This document shows, in pieces, positions 1 to 11,148 of a stretch of DNA of 64,000 bases. A program made the position numbers and the translations under genes. This DNA comes from Lyophyllum atratum (lineage: Eukaryota; Basidiomycota; Agaricomycetes; Agaricales; Lyophyllaceae). The DNA lies in contig JACGCN010000028.1 in NCBI GenBank assembly GCA_014905825.1, positions 664,026-728,025 of the forward strand. Reading direction: 5' to 3'. Numbering within the stretch: position 1 is the stretch's first letter; each line of letters begins with the position of its first letter. The notes beneath the pieces are model-generated. The model made no database searches and was not told the DNA's origin. It worked only from the letters and a program-made list of their open reading frames with translations.

Positions 1-418
1 CGTCGTGTGGTATGCCGCGATGCCTTTACCGGGACATACATCGTTGGGGTTCGTGGAGTTGCGCGCGTCAACGCCGTCTGCGGAGGTGAAGTAGGATGTG
101 GCGTTCTTGTTGCATGCTATTTCGGCGGTGGCGGCCCCGCCTGCGGGCAGTTCAAAGAAGTCACCGGCGTTGGGAGGGAAGTCGAGGTGCCCGTGGAACC
201 ACCAGTCGGTGAAGGTTCGGTTTTTTAGAGGCGCGACGGGGCGGTTGTCGAAGGGAAAGGTCTGGTCTGTTACGGTGAACCCGTACATGCTCGGGTGAAA
301 GAAGGCTATTCGTTTGGTGAGAAGAAAATATCTGGTAGAATATCTCGCAAAACATACCAGAATGGCCGGCTACCATAGGCGTTAATAACGCTAAAGAAAC
401 GAGAGAGTGTTTAAACAT
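1..418 (-). CDS. AA14-type lytic polysaccharide monooxygenase, 5' part
   Basis: This looks like a secreted copper-dependent LPMO of the AA14 type, a family known for oxidative cleavage of xylan coating cellulose. The ATG is at 418. Residues 1-18 form a hydrophobic signal peptide ending VAG, and cleavage would expose His19, the histidine that forms half of the copper 'histidine brace'. Exon 1 is 358-418, a 52 bp GT-AG intron spans 306-357, and exon 2 begins HSAFFHPSMYGF. Further motifs are DQTFPFDNRPVAPL, TDWWFHGHLDFPP and FFELPAGGAATAEIAC, which I recognise from AA14 proteins. The gene runs off the left edge of the window, so the second copper His, the Tyr ligand and any C-terminal region are not visible. 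The family call comes from remembered motif similarity and the overall secreted LPMO class is more certain than the family number. Confidence 0.8.
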
Positions 419-933
419 CGCCACAGATGACTCCTTTAGGTCGAGATCGTGCTAAAATTGACGCTTTGAAGGGATGTCGAGAAAAAGACGCCAGGTCGGC
501 GAGATCGACATTTTTGGAGCATCGCTATTTAAGCCCCTCCAACAATGTCGGATAACCACCCGCAATAGAAGAAAGCCTCGACGAACAAGGGTCAGGTTCC
601 GTTCACTGGCAAGTTGGCAGGTTTGAAATTGATGGCCTATTGTATTTTTAGCCATTGTTATCACGTGGTTGAGGCTTGCCCTTCAAGCAAGTCCAAATAA
701 AGCAGAATCGTTTCCAGAACTCAGCGCGCGCCGCGATCAGCTATACGTCCAAATCGCGTTCTTTTCCGATTTGATAGCATAGGATACGCGCAGGAATTCT
801 ATATAGTCCTAGGTTCGGGGTATGAAAGATTGGGACGGAGGATGGGGATAGAGCCTCAGCGAACAATGTGAATGGTAAAAGAACCAAAAAACAAGGCAGG
901 CAATGGTGAACACGGAGGAATAGATTCCCAAGC
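419..933. other. Intergenic: LPMO upstream region and 3' side of the next gene
   Basis: It holds the upstream region of the minus-strand LPMO gene and the 3' flank of the minus-strand gene that ends at 934. Apart from the TATA-like element I see no gene or repeat here. Confidence 0.6.
524..535 (-). promoter_or_regulatory. TATA-like element upstream of the LPMO gene
   Basis: On the minus strand this reads GCTTAAATAGCG, about 107 bp upstream of the LPMO start codon. It is a TATA-like A/T core in a GC-rich context. Position and composition fit, but no experimental support is visible. Confidence 0.35.
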
Positions 934-2206
934 CTAGACAGTGTCCTCCTTCAGTAGTCGTCGTCTCTCAGCCCATTCCTTTGCACGCGCACGTCTAGCC
1001 TCCTTAGCAGCGTCTTCAACTTCTGGATGTGGTGGGACAGGTGGAAGAGACACCTCTGGGATTTCAGGTGGAGGCTCAGCAGCGTCGGTCTCACCTGGCA
1101 CTCCGTCCAAGTCGTCACTATCCGCGTCGCTGTCTCCGTATCCAGCTAAAGCTCCTAGACCCAGCCCCTTCTCGCCTTTCTTCTCCTTCTCATTGTCCAT
1201 TCTCGCCTTCCCCTTGACTATCTGCCACGCCCTGCTCCACCGGCCGCGTAGGAAGGCAAACCGTCTATCACTCCCGTGGTTGGCGAGGATCCGCATCTCC
1301 AGTTGTGCGGGGTTGGGCGAGGAGAGTATGTGTGTGGCCGTTCTACGCATAAGATCTCGTTGGGGCTCTTCAGGCTGGGGCAGGGGCCATGAGGTATTAG
1401 TATCAGTCGGTGGAAGCAGGGAGGCGGAGGACTTCACCTCTTCATCACTTCCTCCCCACACTTCCTCCTCCTCGAATGGCTCACCGTCCTCCGCACGACG
1501 AGCTTGCAGTCGTTCTTCTCGGACCCGCTCGATGTGCCGTCGTTTCTTATCTCGTCGGAAGTCCTCTGCCTCCCCAGGCGATAAGAAAAATATATCCTCG
1601 TTGTCGGATGGTATATCGGACCATCCACCGGGGGAGTCGGGTCCAGGTTGAGGAGGTATGGAAGGCTGTAGAGGAGGCATTGCATCCAATAATAATCGTG
1701 CATCGTATCTGGTGAAAGTTGCTTCAGCACTCCCGAACCGATGTGAAGAAAAGAGAAGAGGTTTGACTTTGGAACATATTTTCGGAAGACGGCAAAGATA
1801 CATATGCTGACACCCAGAATCTCGGAGCTATCACTCATTTAGATGCGACATACCTGTCCACCCAAATAGCGTTGCTATCCTTGTCGCTTGTGTTGGGACT
1901 CGCTGCACCAAAGTCGTCCTCATCCTGAGGAAAGGCTGCCTGCGCGCCAAGCTGGTGGATATCCCATTTAATCAAGGCGCTCCCAATAGTAGAGCTTGAA
2001 GACACTGTGCTGTCCGGTTCTGAAACCTCAAGAGACCTGGCAGAGAGCGCGGCAGCAGGTCCACGAATAATGTCAGCCTCGTATGCTTGTACATAGAGAC
2101 CAGGACCAGGACTCAGATCTCTTTCCGGGATGGCGAATGTATTTTGATTATGACTCTGTGTTGAATATGACCCAGTTCGATGTTTCCTTTTGCGCGATGA
2201 AGACAT
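934..2206 (-). CDS. Conserved basidiomycete protein of unknown function, probably nuclear
   Basis: Two exons, 1854-2206 and 934-1708, joined across a 145 bp GT-AG intron, give 375 residues. The frame is continuous across the junction (WVDR joined to YDARLLLDAM). The N-terminus is basic (SSSRKRKHR), followed by Ser/Pro/acid-rich disordered sequence. The best-ordered part is near the middle of exon 2, with LEMRILANHGSDRRFAFLRG followed by RWSRAWQIVKGKAR. That block resembles one I recall in other uncharacterised fungal proteins. The C-terminus is rich in Pro, Glu and Arg (ARAKEWAERRRLLKED). The start was chosen at the ATG at 2206 because the sequence upstream loses protein-like character. I recognise no named domain. 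The basic, acidic and disordered composition suggests a nuclear protein, which is inference. Confidence 0.7.
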
Positions 2207-2958
2207 GCAGTGGTTATGGTCCAAGTGGCCGTGCTGTTGAGATGTCTGTTGGTCTGAAGCCTGGAACACAAACAAGTTCGAGAGTTGTTCCTTCCTCCTG
2301 CCATCATCAGTGGCGTTCAACTTCGAGTGGTTCAAGAACCACCAGTCCTTGTCAACGCGCAAAGCTATACGCTGGCATTTTAGAATCTAAATGGCATCTA
2401 TGAAGCAAGTTCCGGAATGCATGTTATATTTTCGCGACGCCAGTAGAGATCGCAGCGCCTCTAAAGAACGGCGAAATTACGACGCGTTTCGCTAGGGCCC
2501 ATCTTGGGAAATCCTTCTCATGACCCGAGGGTAATCCTTTGGAGGTAGCTAGGTTTTGTTGCCGCTTCGGCGTCGTCCCTGGCGACCAACATGTACTCCC
2601 ATTGTCTTCGTTACCACCACGACGTGGTCCTTGCATGCCTATCATACGAATCTCCACTCATCTGGGCCTATTCGGACGTCTCTCACGCGCCTCGTTCTTC
2701 GAAGCACTGCTATTCTGATTAACACAAAGATGGTTCAAGCGTGGACCCTCATTTTCTAAGCTAGCAGTGATCAGTGGAGTTACTCATTCCCGAATTACGG
2801 GATCCTCTTCTTCTTTTCCCCCGCATCTCCTCCCTAGGGCCTACAACACGTGTAAACCGCGTGCCACCGATGAACGGTCGGATCGGCCAAAGCATGTCTC
2901 ATCAGTGGCATGCTGTCATGGATGGGCCTTCATTGTCGTTGAAGTCGATATAAACACG
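2207..2958. other. Divergent intergenic region
   Basis: It lies between the minus-strand gene starting at 2206 and the plus-strand gene starting near 2959, and so should contain both promoters. Short open frames here have no protein-like features. No TATA box or repeat stood out. Confidence 0.5.
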
Positions 2959-3812
2959 ATGTTCTGTTTCCAACTTCCACTCAAATCTCATGGCATCTCA
3001 AGGCGAGTTCACAGTATTCGACTTGACACTTGCTACTCACTACTCACTATCTATATCCAGGAAAATCTCGCGATCCAAGAATCAACCTCGATGGACTCGA
3101 TCGAGCTCATTTCCATCTGCCCATCACGGACATCAACCTATGTGCCCATTTCGACGCTCGCGGTGTATGCGACGAGCGCACCGACTTGTCCTTTCGGCCA
3201 AAGCGCGGCAACCACGAAGAGCCGCCTCGGGCCAACCATTTCTCGCTCTGGTTTGGTTTTGGCGGCCAGGAGACGGTGGTCTTGGATGTGACCCAACCGG
3301 GGTATCCCTTCAACCCTTATGCTTCGGACGACTATCTCAACACGAACACTTGTCTTGTCCGCCTATTCTCGGAAAAGATTCCTTCGGACCTCGATATGGG
3401 ATGCGTTCATCGGGAGCAAAACCTTCGCCAGGGAATCACGGTCGCCCATATCATTGAGCTGATCAAGGAAAATGAGCGTCAGGGATTCTTGTTTCTTTCC
3501 AACCAGAAGCAAAAAGTAGGGTGCCGCCAATGGGTACACACCATTGCGAAGGACTTAGAGCGAGCCGGTATCACGAGCAGGGGATACGCTGATGCAGTTC
3601 TGAAGCACCTCCGGACGTACTACGGAAGGTTCCAGGTACAAGATAAAGGTGGCCGCTGGGTCAAGGGGACTCGTTGGGCTCCAAGGCCTGAATTCGAGTG
3701 TCCAGAATTACAGAAGGGTCTTTTCCCATCCGTGAGTGACTCTGTATTGGGCTAGATACTCAGCTTCTGACTGTTTTACCTTCAGGCGACACGATCCAGA
3801 TCCAGATTTTAG
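2959..3812 (+). CDS. DUF7770-like fungal protein of unknown function
   Basis: Three exons, 2959-3013, 3061-3731 and 3786-3812, give about 250 residues. Both introns (47 and 54 bp) have GT-AG ends and keep the frame. The core reads PITDINLCAHFDARGVCDE, then FRPKRGNHEEPPRANHFSLW and FGFGGQETVVLDVTQPGYP. This resembles short fungal proteins carried under DUF7770, which I recall only loosely. A helical C-terminal half follows (HTIAKDLERAGITSRGYADA). The ATG at 2959 is the only nearby one that places exon 1 in phase with exon 2, whereas the ATG at 2990 would put the junction out of frame. The short C-terminal exon is Ser/Arg-rich (ATRSRSRF). No catalytic motif is evident. The coding call is firm but the family name is tentative. 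Confidence 0.65.
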
Positions 3813-4073
3813 CATCTACTCGGGGTATATTTATGCTGGGTGGAACCTAATTAACTGTACTCATACATCTATACCATACACCTACGCAATTCATTATAGA
3901 TTGAGTCTTTCGTATATCACGAAGAATCTCGAGGTCGGAAGCGGAAGCGCCTGATCATTGAGTAGGCATCAGTGGCTGTGCTAACACGTCGTCGCCACGT
4001 CGTGTCAATTTGCTTGGTTTGCGGACCCCCTCAACGTCTGCCATTACTTTCCCCAAAACACCCTATATCTAAC

Positions 4074-5846
4074 ATGGATATACTGCATACGCAGCTATTG
4101 AATATACAGCGTCAACTGGCATTCGTTACGACCGATCCCATCGATTGGAAGCTCTATGTTCAGGCTTTTTCATGGAGCGTAACTCTCTTTGAGTCCTACC
4201 TTCTGTTCGTCCTCGTTTTTTCTTGACCTTCTCCTTGTTTTATTGACCCAAAAATTATCTAGGCTCCGGCAATACCCCTTATACTCGAAAACTGAGCCTC
4301 CCGCAGCGCTCGCGGGCCACTTCAGTGGCGACGTCTTCAAGAAATCACAAAATTATGGCAGGGACAAGGCTAAATTTGCCCTGATCTCGGGCTTTTTGAA
4401 GCAATGTCTGGATTCCTCCATGCTGCAGTTTGGGTTCTACGCTTGGTCATGGGGTGCATCTGGGATGCTGTTGTCCAAGCTCGGTTTCGGTCCTGAGTAC
4501 GAGGTGAGTCCCGACGCCACGAAGTCCCATGTCTTTGTTCCCTAACAGAATCATGTCAGATTCTTCAATCTATTGGCTTCGTTTTCATCCTGTTCTTCCT
4601 CTCCTCCATCCCGACGCTCCCCTTGTCGGTCTATGGAACGTTCGTCCTGGAAGAAAAGCATGGTTTCAACAAGACAACGCCCGGCCTGTTCGTCGCTGAC
4701 CTTCTCAAAGGATGGGCGCTTGCCTTTGGTCTGGGAGCCCCGTTCCTGGCTGCCTTCCTTTACATCTTCAAATGGGCCGGAGACCGCTTCGTTCCCTGGC
4801 TCATGGCGTTCATGTGCGTGTTCTCTATGTGTTTTTGGATTTGATGCTGACGTGCCATGAACAGGATTACCTTCCAGCTCACTATGGTCATCGTCTATCC
4901 GACAGTCATTCAGCCCATGTTCAACAAGCTGTCTCCGTTGGCTCCTGGTGACCTCAGATCGAGGATTGAGACATTGGCGAACAAGCTCAAGTTCCCTTTG
5001 AAGCACCTGTATGAGATCGACGGGTCCAAGCGAAGCTCTCATAGCAACGCCTACTTCTTTGGTCTTCCCTGGGTTCGTCACTTTCTTCCCTTCACTTAAA
5101 GCTATTTTCTCATTTCTTTTCCAGAGCAAACATATCGTCATCTTTGATACACTCATCCAACAAAGCAAGCCAGAAGAAGTCGAAGCCGTTCTCGGTATGC
5201 CTCTTCTCTTAGCGCTCAGAGGACTCTGTTGACACATCGGACAGCCCATGAACTCGGTCACTGGTACTATCTGCACCCCACCAAGATGATGGCCGTCTCC
5301 CAGCTCCACATCTTCACCATCCTGGCTCTCTTCCCGGCATTCCTTCACGCCCCGCCTCTTCTCCGCTCTTTCGACTTCCCGAAGGTCGTCGCAGCCCAGC
5401 CCCCGACTATCGTCGCATTCCTCCTATTCCAGGTTGGTCACATCTCTAACCACCGTGTCGTAAACTGTCATAACTAACCACTGTTTCTTAGATGATCTTG
5501 ACCCCCCTCGAGGCCGTCGTGAGCATCGGCATGAACGCTATCAGCCGTCACTTTGAGTATGAGGCCGACAGGTTCGCCTGCGAGCTCCAGGACCAACTTA
5601 AGTCTGAGGACATGAAAGACATGGGTGACCGTCTTGGACGCGCGCTCGTCACTCTTCATGTGAAGAATCTGTCCACTGTTTGGGTTGACTGGCTGTACGT
5701 TCTTCTATCCCCCATGAGTCCGACTTTAAACTCACTCGAACATGCTACATAGGTACTCTGCTTACCACCATTCCCACCCCACGTTGACGGAGCGTCTGAG
5801 GGGGCTCGAGTCCTTCCAGGCCCAGCGGGAGAAAAAGAAATTGTAA
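4074..5846 (+). CDS. STE24: CAAX prenyl protease 1 (Ste24 zinc metalloprotease)
   Basis: Ste24 is an ER and inner nuclear membrane metalloprotease that removes the C-terminal -aaX from farnesylated proteins and processes a-factor-type mating pheromones, which matter in basidiomycetes. About eight exons run from ATG 4074 to TAA 5844-5846. The zinc motif HELGHW spans an exon junction near 5246-5265 (HExxH), and the third-ligand motif EYEADRFACEL lies downstream near 5555. Other family landmarks are FVLEEKHGFNKTTPGLFVAD, VYPTVIQPMFNKLSPL and DGSKRSSHSNAYFFG. Several hydrophobic segments fit the usual seven membrane helices, and the end is lysine-rich (REKKKL), as expected for an ER membrane protein. 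Length is close to the usual ~450 residues. All junctions keep frame and no lesion was found. Confidence 0.95.
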
Positions 5847-6880
5847 ACGATGTACTCTACAGCATACCCTCGTACTCGTATATAGTTTGATTGGGTCATC
5901 TCCCCTTATCTCTGCTCAACGAGTCATGAGCGAGGTTCTAAGCCATCCTGCTGCTATTATACCTTGATTGTATCCTTCGTTCTGTCGTTTCTGACAGTGA
6001 GGAATATACACTAGTATTTACCTTATCCGAGTCCTTGTTGAGCACCAGTGGGTAGCGAGCATCTTATGGTTTGGGGGTGTGCATTGGTCATTCTGGTCTT
6101 CTAAATTGGTCACGGTGACATGAGCGCTTCCAACGTCAGATTAGGCGTAGACCGCAAAGTGTGGCTTCTTGACTGGCAACTCGCGGGGCGTGTTCACTGT
6201 TCACGATGACGACCGCCGGTCGCCAATCGGACGGTCGTCGTTGGCGCCGTTGGTTGTGGGTGAATACCAATCCCAACTCACATTCATGAAAGAGAGAATG
6301 CTACTGACAAGATCAGTACGTCTCCAGTGATACCCCGCCGTTATAATGCTCACCGCCCCCCGCCCCCATAGTCACATAAATCCGCAAGAGCCTGACATCT
6401 TCCACCACCCTGGAAAGCGTCAAAAACCCAATCATGGCCATGTTTTGGAGGCAGCATGCAGTATGAAACAGCGTTCCAGCCCTAACGAGCCCAAATACAT
6501 CTGGAAGTTTGTCTCAAAAGTTCCATCTAGAGTGTAGTCGCTGCAGTATCCCGCTTGTTCGATCTCCAAGGAGTGAAGAGTCAGCTTCAAGTGAAATGAC
6601 CATGCCTGGTTCAACGGCGAGGGCGACCGGCATGCCCATGTCAAATGATCTACATCTAGTAACCTGGGCTGCTAAGTATGGATTAATCATCAACCCATAT
6701 CTACTCTCGTCTTCAAATGGCTCGTCATTACAATAACTATGTTTCGACATCTTTATATCTACAGTGACAATGGAATACTTGAACTAATTGACTTTCTCTG
6801 AGCATTCAGTGAAAGATCAACTTCGCAAGGACATGCCTATATCTGCGGCCTTTCTCCAGGAGGTGCCGCCACCACCTATC
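5847..6880. other. Convergent intergenic region with a short inverted repeat
   Basis: It separates the 3' ends of STE24 (plus) and the O-methyltransferase gene (minus). An inverted repeat with 7 bp arms (ACGACCG at 6209-6215 and CGGTCGT at 6232-6238) sits in an A/T-poor stretch. Open frames at 6346-6750 occur on both strands and look non-coding. I see no gene. Confidence 0.5.
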
Positions 6881-8554
6881 CTACTGAGAGGTGGGCGTCA
6901 GCTCCACAATCAGGTCAACACCTCTAACTTCGTGTACACTCTCGACAGCGAACCCGGCCTCGTCGAAGAGTCTTCGAAATTCCACTGTAAATTGGTACAA
7001 AATGGGATCTCCAGTTGAGTCGTCCGTCTGACCTCGCGAGAACAAGAAATGTTACCTTGAGTGCGGGTAATCCCTCCATTCAGCGATAGCAGCTGCAACG
7101 ATGTTGTACGAGTGAAGCGGGATGAACTTTCCGTCAACATCATCTCTACGACGACGAGTTTCGGGGTTTGGGCGGGCGACGATGCTTCAAGCATGGCATT
7201 TCGTACGTGCTTCAGAATCTCGATGACCTGTCCACCAAGGACGCGTTAGCAGTTCATAAAGTTTGCAATATCAATATAGTACATACCTGTGGATCGCTCC
7301 AATCGTGCAGGACATGCCTGATCACGTAGGTCCCAGCTCCTCCGGCTGCGGTAGGGATCTTGCTGTCCGCAGGTGACGGCTTCATAAAATCTCCAGCTAC
7401 GAAGGAAACGCGATCTTGCATCCACTGGGGTTTTGCGCCCCAGGCCTATTCGAATGAATTAGCAATACGAACAGGGAGGATCAAAAATCAATCCAACCTT
7501 CTTCGCATGGTCCACAGTCTTCTCTAGATCAAAGATGACGAACGAGAGCTCCTTGTTCTTGGGAACAGAGAAAAGCATAACTTGAAGTGAGCCAATGCCG
7601 CCTCCGACGTCAACGATAGGGCTTTTGAGCGTTTCCCATGAGTAATCTGTAAGTAGTGAATAGGTTGCTGTCACACGCAGGCCCATAGATATCTCAACAG
7701 ACCTTCTCCGACTCCCATATTGGCCATGGAATGAAGCTGAACCATCGCCTTTCCAGCTCTCTTCCCGCGCCATTCGTTTCCAGGGTTGTGCATCCACTCG
7801 AACAGACTCTGCGAAGAGCCAAACGCAATGTTGGCAGCCGTCTTTCCGGACGATTGAAGGTCAGCTGCTTCTAACAAGCGAGTTGTAGCTTTGGCGCCGT
7901 CATCTGCCCTGTTTTGATGTTAAAATTACGATGAGTGTGTAATTTGACCCAGGGCAGGAGACACTAACGACAACCCAATGGCATCCTTCATACTTTTGCC
8001 ATCCTGGGTAGTAGAATCGGTACGAAGAATATCACTGAAGGAATTGTTGGCATAGATTTGAGACCCGAACTGGCCGACTTCGATGAAATAGCCGTGGAGT
8101 ATAAGCGCACTCAGCGTGACGCCTGCGGGGAGCGAAATATAAGCTGAAATAAGTGAAAATGAAGGAGGAGATGATCACTGAGATATTTTTCGTCGGCATT
8201 TGTCTTCTTACTCAATTCTTTGAGGCTCAGCTGACCTTCAGAGGATGCAGCGATATGGTCTGCGACACCGAGAGACGTGATGACGTTGAGAGCCGATGAT
8301 TCTTGGCACGATTCTGACATGGAAATAGAAGAACGATGAGTAATTCTGAACAGACCAAGAATCTATCCACAGTTCTTACCCGCTAGAATGGCCGTATATT
8401 CTTCTGGGCCTTGAACGGCTTGCAACAACGAAAGGCAGAGATTCGTGATGGTGTGCTTAGCCTTATAAAGCTCGAGCGGGTCTGAGATATTGCCAGAGTA
8501 CGTGGAAGTGATGAGTCCTTGGAGTTTCTGTACAAGATCGATGGGGGAAAACAT
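6881..8554 (-). CDS. SAM-dependent O-methyltransferase (COMT-like)
   Basis: This enzyme transfers a methyl group from S-adenosylmethionine to a hydroxyl of a small aromatic or polyketide substrate; the substrate is unknown. About eight exons run from the ATG at 8554 to the TAG at 6881-6883. The N-terminal helical dimerisation and winged-helix part includes LNVITSLGVADHIA and LSLKELSKKTNADEKYLS. SAM motif I is IVDVGGGIGSLQ. A later exon gives HVLHDWSDPQ, and the His of the HDWSD motif is the usual catalytic base in this family. The C-terminal core is PKLVVVEMMLTESS, LQLLSLNGG, then VEFRRLFDEAGFAVESV and VDLIVELTPTSQ. The last intron (about 47 bp, near 7010-7056) has a weak acceptor, so that junction is less certain. 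No polyketide synthase or similar backbone gene is nearby. Confidence 0.85.
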
Positions 8555-9338
8555 CAGGGATCAGTTGGTGGTGAATGGGATGGAGGAGCGAGGCAGAGTG
8601 CCATATATATTGGAGACCGACTGAGGATTGATTGAACAGATGTCGTCTAGAATTCGACAACAGGCTGCGATCGATATATGTCCATGATATCTCGAAGCCC
8701 ATCATGGGAAAGGGAGATGACAGTGTATGAGTACATGGTAGCCGAACCAAGCTTCCTCGAAGCAACCCGGGACACACAGCATCTTATGTTGTACACCTTC
8801 GGTACTTCTTCAGTCCAGCTTCCTCCCACGCCCACCGTGGCAAAATCATGCTCCATCCTCCTCCTCCTCCTAAGTACTGCGTTTCTGAAAACAACAGATT
8901 CGAGACCCTCGGCGGCTTTGGGATCCCATGGCCACTCATTAATCAGTGGCGATTTTGATCATTGCGCGGCTTCTCAGATCCCAAGCCTGGAGGACCTATG
9001 CAGAATACCAATTGACTGTCATGGGAGGTCCTAGGTGGTCCCGAAACCTTATCTGTTTAAATTGCCTGGTACGTGATGAACCGACTCTGAGCTCCAGTTT
9101 CTAATATGCTCTCACTCACCTTATGCTCATCCGCCGCCATCGTCATCTTCCTATCTTAAAAAGTAAGCTGATGTTACAGGATGAGCATCTAAAGGTCGGC
9201 GAGACACGTGGAAACCCTCTTAGTTGCTTCTATGTACTCCAATGACGGCAGACTAGGGGAGCGCAAAGCCATATGGAAATGCTCGATTTTCCACCAGAGA
9301 GCTCATCCACGCATGCCGGCTTATTACACTTGGCCACT
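8555..9338. other. Intergenic region
   Basis: It contains the O-methyltransferase promoter and the 3' flank of the acetyltransferase gene. A plus-strand open frame at 8678-9034 has no recognisable features and overlaps the promoter, so I do not call it. Confidence 0.5.
8602..8611 (-). promoter_or_regulatory. TATA-like box of the O-methyltransferase gene
   Basis: The minus strand reads AATATATATGG about 48-57 bp upstream of the start codon at 8554, a normal place for a fungal TATA element. Confidence 0.4.
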
Positions 9339-10113
9339 CTACACTGTTCTCGCCATTACTTCATCCACATGGCGGCCCGCGCCATCCTCCCAATCGTCCC
9401 AACAGAGACTCAATATTACCGTATCTCGTCCAAGAAGATGAGCCTTCGGATCACCAGCCCTCCTCTTAAGACCATTTCCGATCTGCTTTACCTCCGGCAT
9501 AACATATACCCACCTCAAGTAGCCCTCCCGCTTGAACCCCATTCTCTCCGCTGCCTTGATGCTTGGTTCATTAAGCGGGCTAGCCGCCCAAACAACGCGG
9601 CGCAGACCAAGCCCTCCAGCCTCTGGGAGGTCAAGCGCGTAATGGAGCAGCAGCCCGATCGCGTTCGATGTGACGTGTGTGCGCTGGAATTTGGGGGAGA
9701 TCAAGACGAATGCGATTTCCACTGCGAGATTGGGTGCGGAAGCATTGCAAAATCCCATAGCACCTGCTAAAGCGCCGTCTGGGTGCCCCGTTTCGGACGC
9801 TTTGGTCTTATCGTACACGGCGAACAGCACGCATCCTGGATCGGCGTGGATGCGGTTTTCGAGGAAACTCGATATGAAATCCTGGACGATATCGAAAGGA
9901 CCGAAGGGCAGATAATCGTACGATGGCCTTGGGATCGCGTAGAACGCTTTTGCGTGCTTCGAGGGCTACATTGATTACCAGGGCGATTAAGCTCTGGCTT
10001 CGAGGACGTCATGACTATTCCCTCACCAGGAATGGAGTGAGTTTGACACGCTCACTCTCCAAATCCTTCACAGGGAAGCAGAAATTAGCGCCGTATTCCT
10101 CGATAGAAGACAT
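9339..10113 (-). CDS. GNAT-family N-acetyltransferase
   Basis: Two exons, 10027-10113 and 9339-9965, with a 61 bp GT-AG intron, give 237 residues. Exon 1 starts MSSIEEYGANFCFPVKDLES and leads into SERVKLTPFL, followed in exon 2 by YAIPRPSYDYLPFGPFD. This N-terminal arrangement is typical of the fungal RimJ-like GNAT group. The acetyl-CoA region includes VEIAFVLISPKFQRTHVTSN (beta4 and the pyrophosphate loop) and ASPLNEPSIKAAERMGFKRE, the N-x-x-S-x7-GF-x-x-E motif of RimJ/RimL-like enzymes. The protein would move acetyl from acetyl-CoA to an amine. Whether the target is a protein N-terminus or a small molecule cannot be told from sequence. The gene is divergent from the small membrane-type gene at 10503, with a 389 bp shared upstream region. 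Confidence 0.85.
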
Positions 10114-10381
10114 GCTTATACGTCCATCGTGGACCCAAAGTGGCCTTCACTGTTCCTGTTTGCGAACGTTCCCCGGGCCGGAGGGAGGATGGATCACATG
10201 GATATCGGCAACGTCTGGCAACGTTTGTATCGATACAATGACGTCACACGAGGCACATCGCCACATACACCACACCAAAGGTGCCAAAGGAATGACGCCC
10301 AGCCGACGCACTTGGTCCTGGTCAGCGTATCCATTCATAACGCTCTTACTCCTACGTCCAACGTCATTGGAGACTTGGCTC

Positions 10382-10388
10382 TATATAA
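10382..10388 (+). promoter_or_regulatory. TATA box of the small membrane-type gene
   Basis: The sequence TATATAA lies about 115 bp upstream of the ATG at 10503, followed by a C/T- and A/C-rich leader typical of highly expressed fungal genes. Confidence 0.5.
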
Positions 10389-10502
10389 TGGGTTGGCGTC
10401 TTGGCCTTCTCCATAATCACGACTTCACCCACATCTTCCAACACTCACAACACCCACAACGCATAAACCACACATTTTATTAACGACCATCATCACGCTA
10501 TC

Positions 10503-10840
10503 ATGGTAAACCAGCTCCTCCAAAAACTCACACACACTCTAAACGTCTAAATCTCAGGGTTCTATCTTCTCTGCAATCGGCCGTGGAATCAACGCTATCA
10601 TTTCCGCCATCGCCAGTGTAATAATGGCAATCGTCGGCGCGATCACAACTGTTCGTCCCTGTCCTCGTCGCTATTACTTCTGTGGCTAATAGTATACTGC
10701 TATAGGTGATTGTCACGATATTCAATGTCATTGCCGACATTCTATGCTGCAGATGCTTCGGCTCTCGTCGCAGTGGACGCCGAATGGGCAGAGGCCGCAG
10801 AAGCGGTGGTCTTGGGGGCACAGCGGGAGGTACCTACTAG
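10503..10840 (+). CDS. 76-residue hydrophobic small protein with an ATG-only first exon
   Basis: Three exons, 10503-10505, 10558-10650 and 10706-10840, with 52 and 55 bp GT-AG introns, give 76 residues. Exon 1 is only the start codon. The mature N-terminus reads MGSIFSAIGRGINAI, in which Gly2 and Ser6 fit the N-myristoylation consensus. Residues about 10-47 form one long hydrophobic stretch rich in Ile, Val and Ala. It ends at ADILCCRCFGSRR, a palmitoylation-like Cys cluster, and then a basic Gly/Arg/Ser tail follows (RSGRRMGRGRRSGG). I recall similar small proteins in other Agaricomycetes, all without known function. Dual lipidation and membrane attachment are inference. A TATA box lies upstream. 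The gene is too short and too split to be found by simple open-frame scanning. Confidence 0.75.
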
Positions 10841-11148
10841 ACGTGTGACACGCGATTTAGAGGCGGAGGGTACCATACGCCAGCCATAATTTGTACGATA
10901 TATATACCCTGCCCCGGACTTATCAAATTCTTGCTTCACAATTCATGGTTCGAGTTCGAAGGATCGGTGGTTGGTTCGGCTATGCGTACGAGTACAACAT
11001 GCTACAGCCGATTGATGTGATATCAGTGTCAAGATGTCGTACCGTATCAATATGTGAAAAAAATGGCATCCAAAGTTACAGGAAGAAAGTACTTGGACTA
11101 AATAGATATATGAACAATCGGTACACGGTAAGCTAACCCCCTAGCCTC
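10841..11148. other. Convergent intergenic region
   Basis: About 300 bp between the 3' ends of the small protein gene and the TVP38-type gene. It is A/T-richer than the flanks. I see no gene or repeat. Confidence 0.5.

Noticed and set aside
941..1651. 236-codon plus-strand open frame
   Set aside because: It is antisense to the conserved protein gene at 934-2206 and is Ser-rich without family features.
7100..7150. Apparent frameshift in the O-methyltransferase gene, with a second frame reading DGKFIPLHSYNIVAAAIAEW
   Set aside because: The annotated frame (LVVVEMMLTESS, LQLLSLNGG) fits the family pattern and joins the last exon in phase, whereas the alternative needs two compensating breaks. 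The attractive alternative frame is chance.
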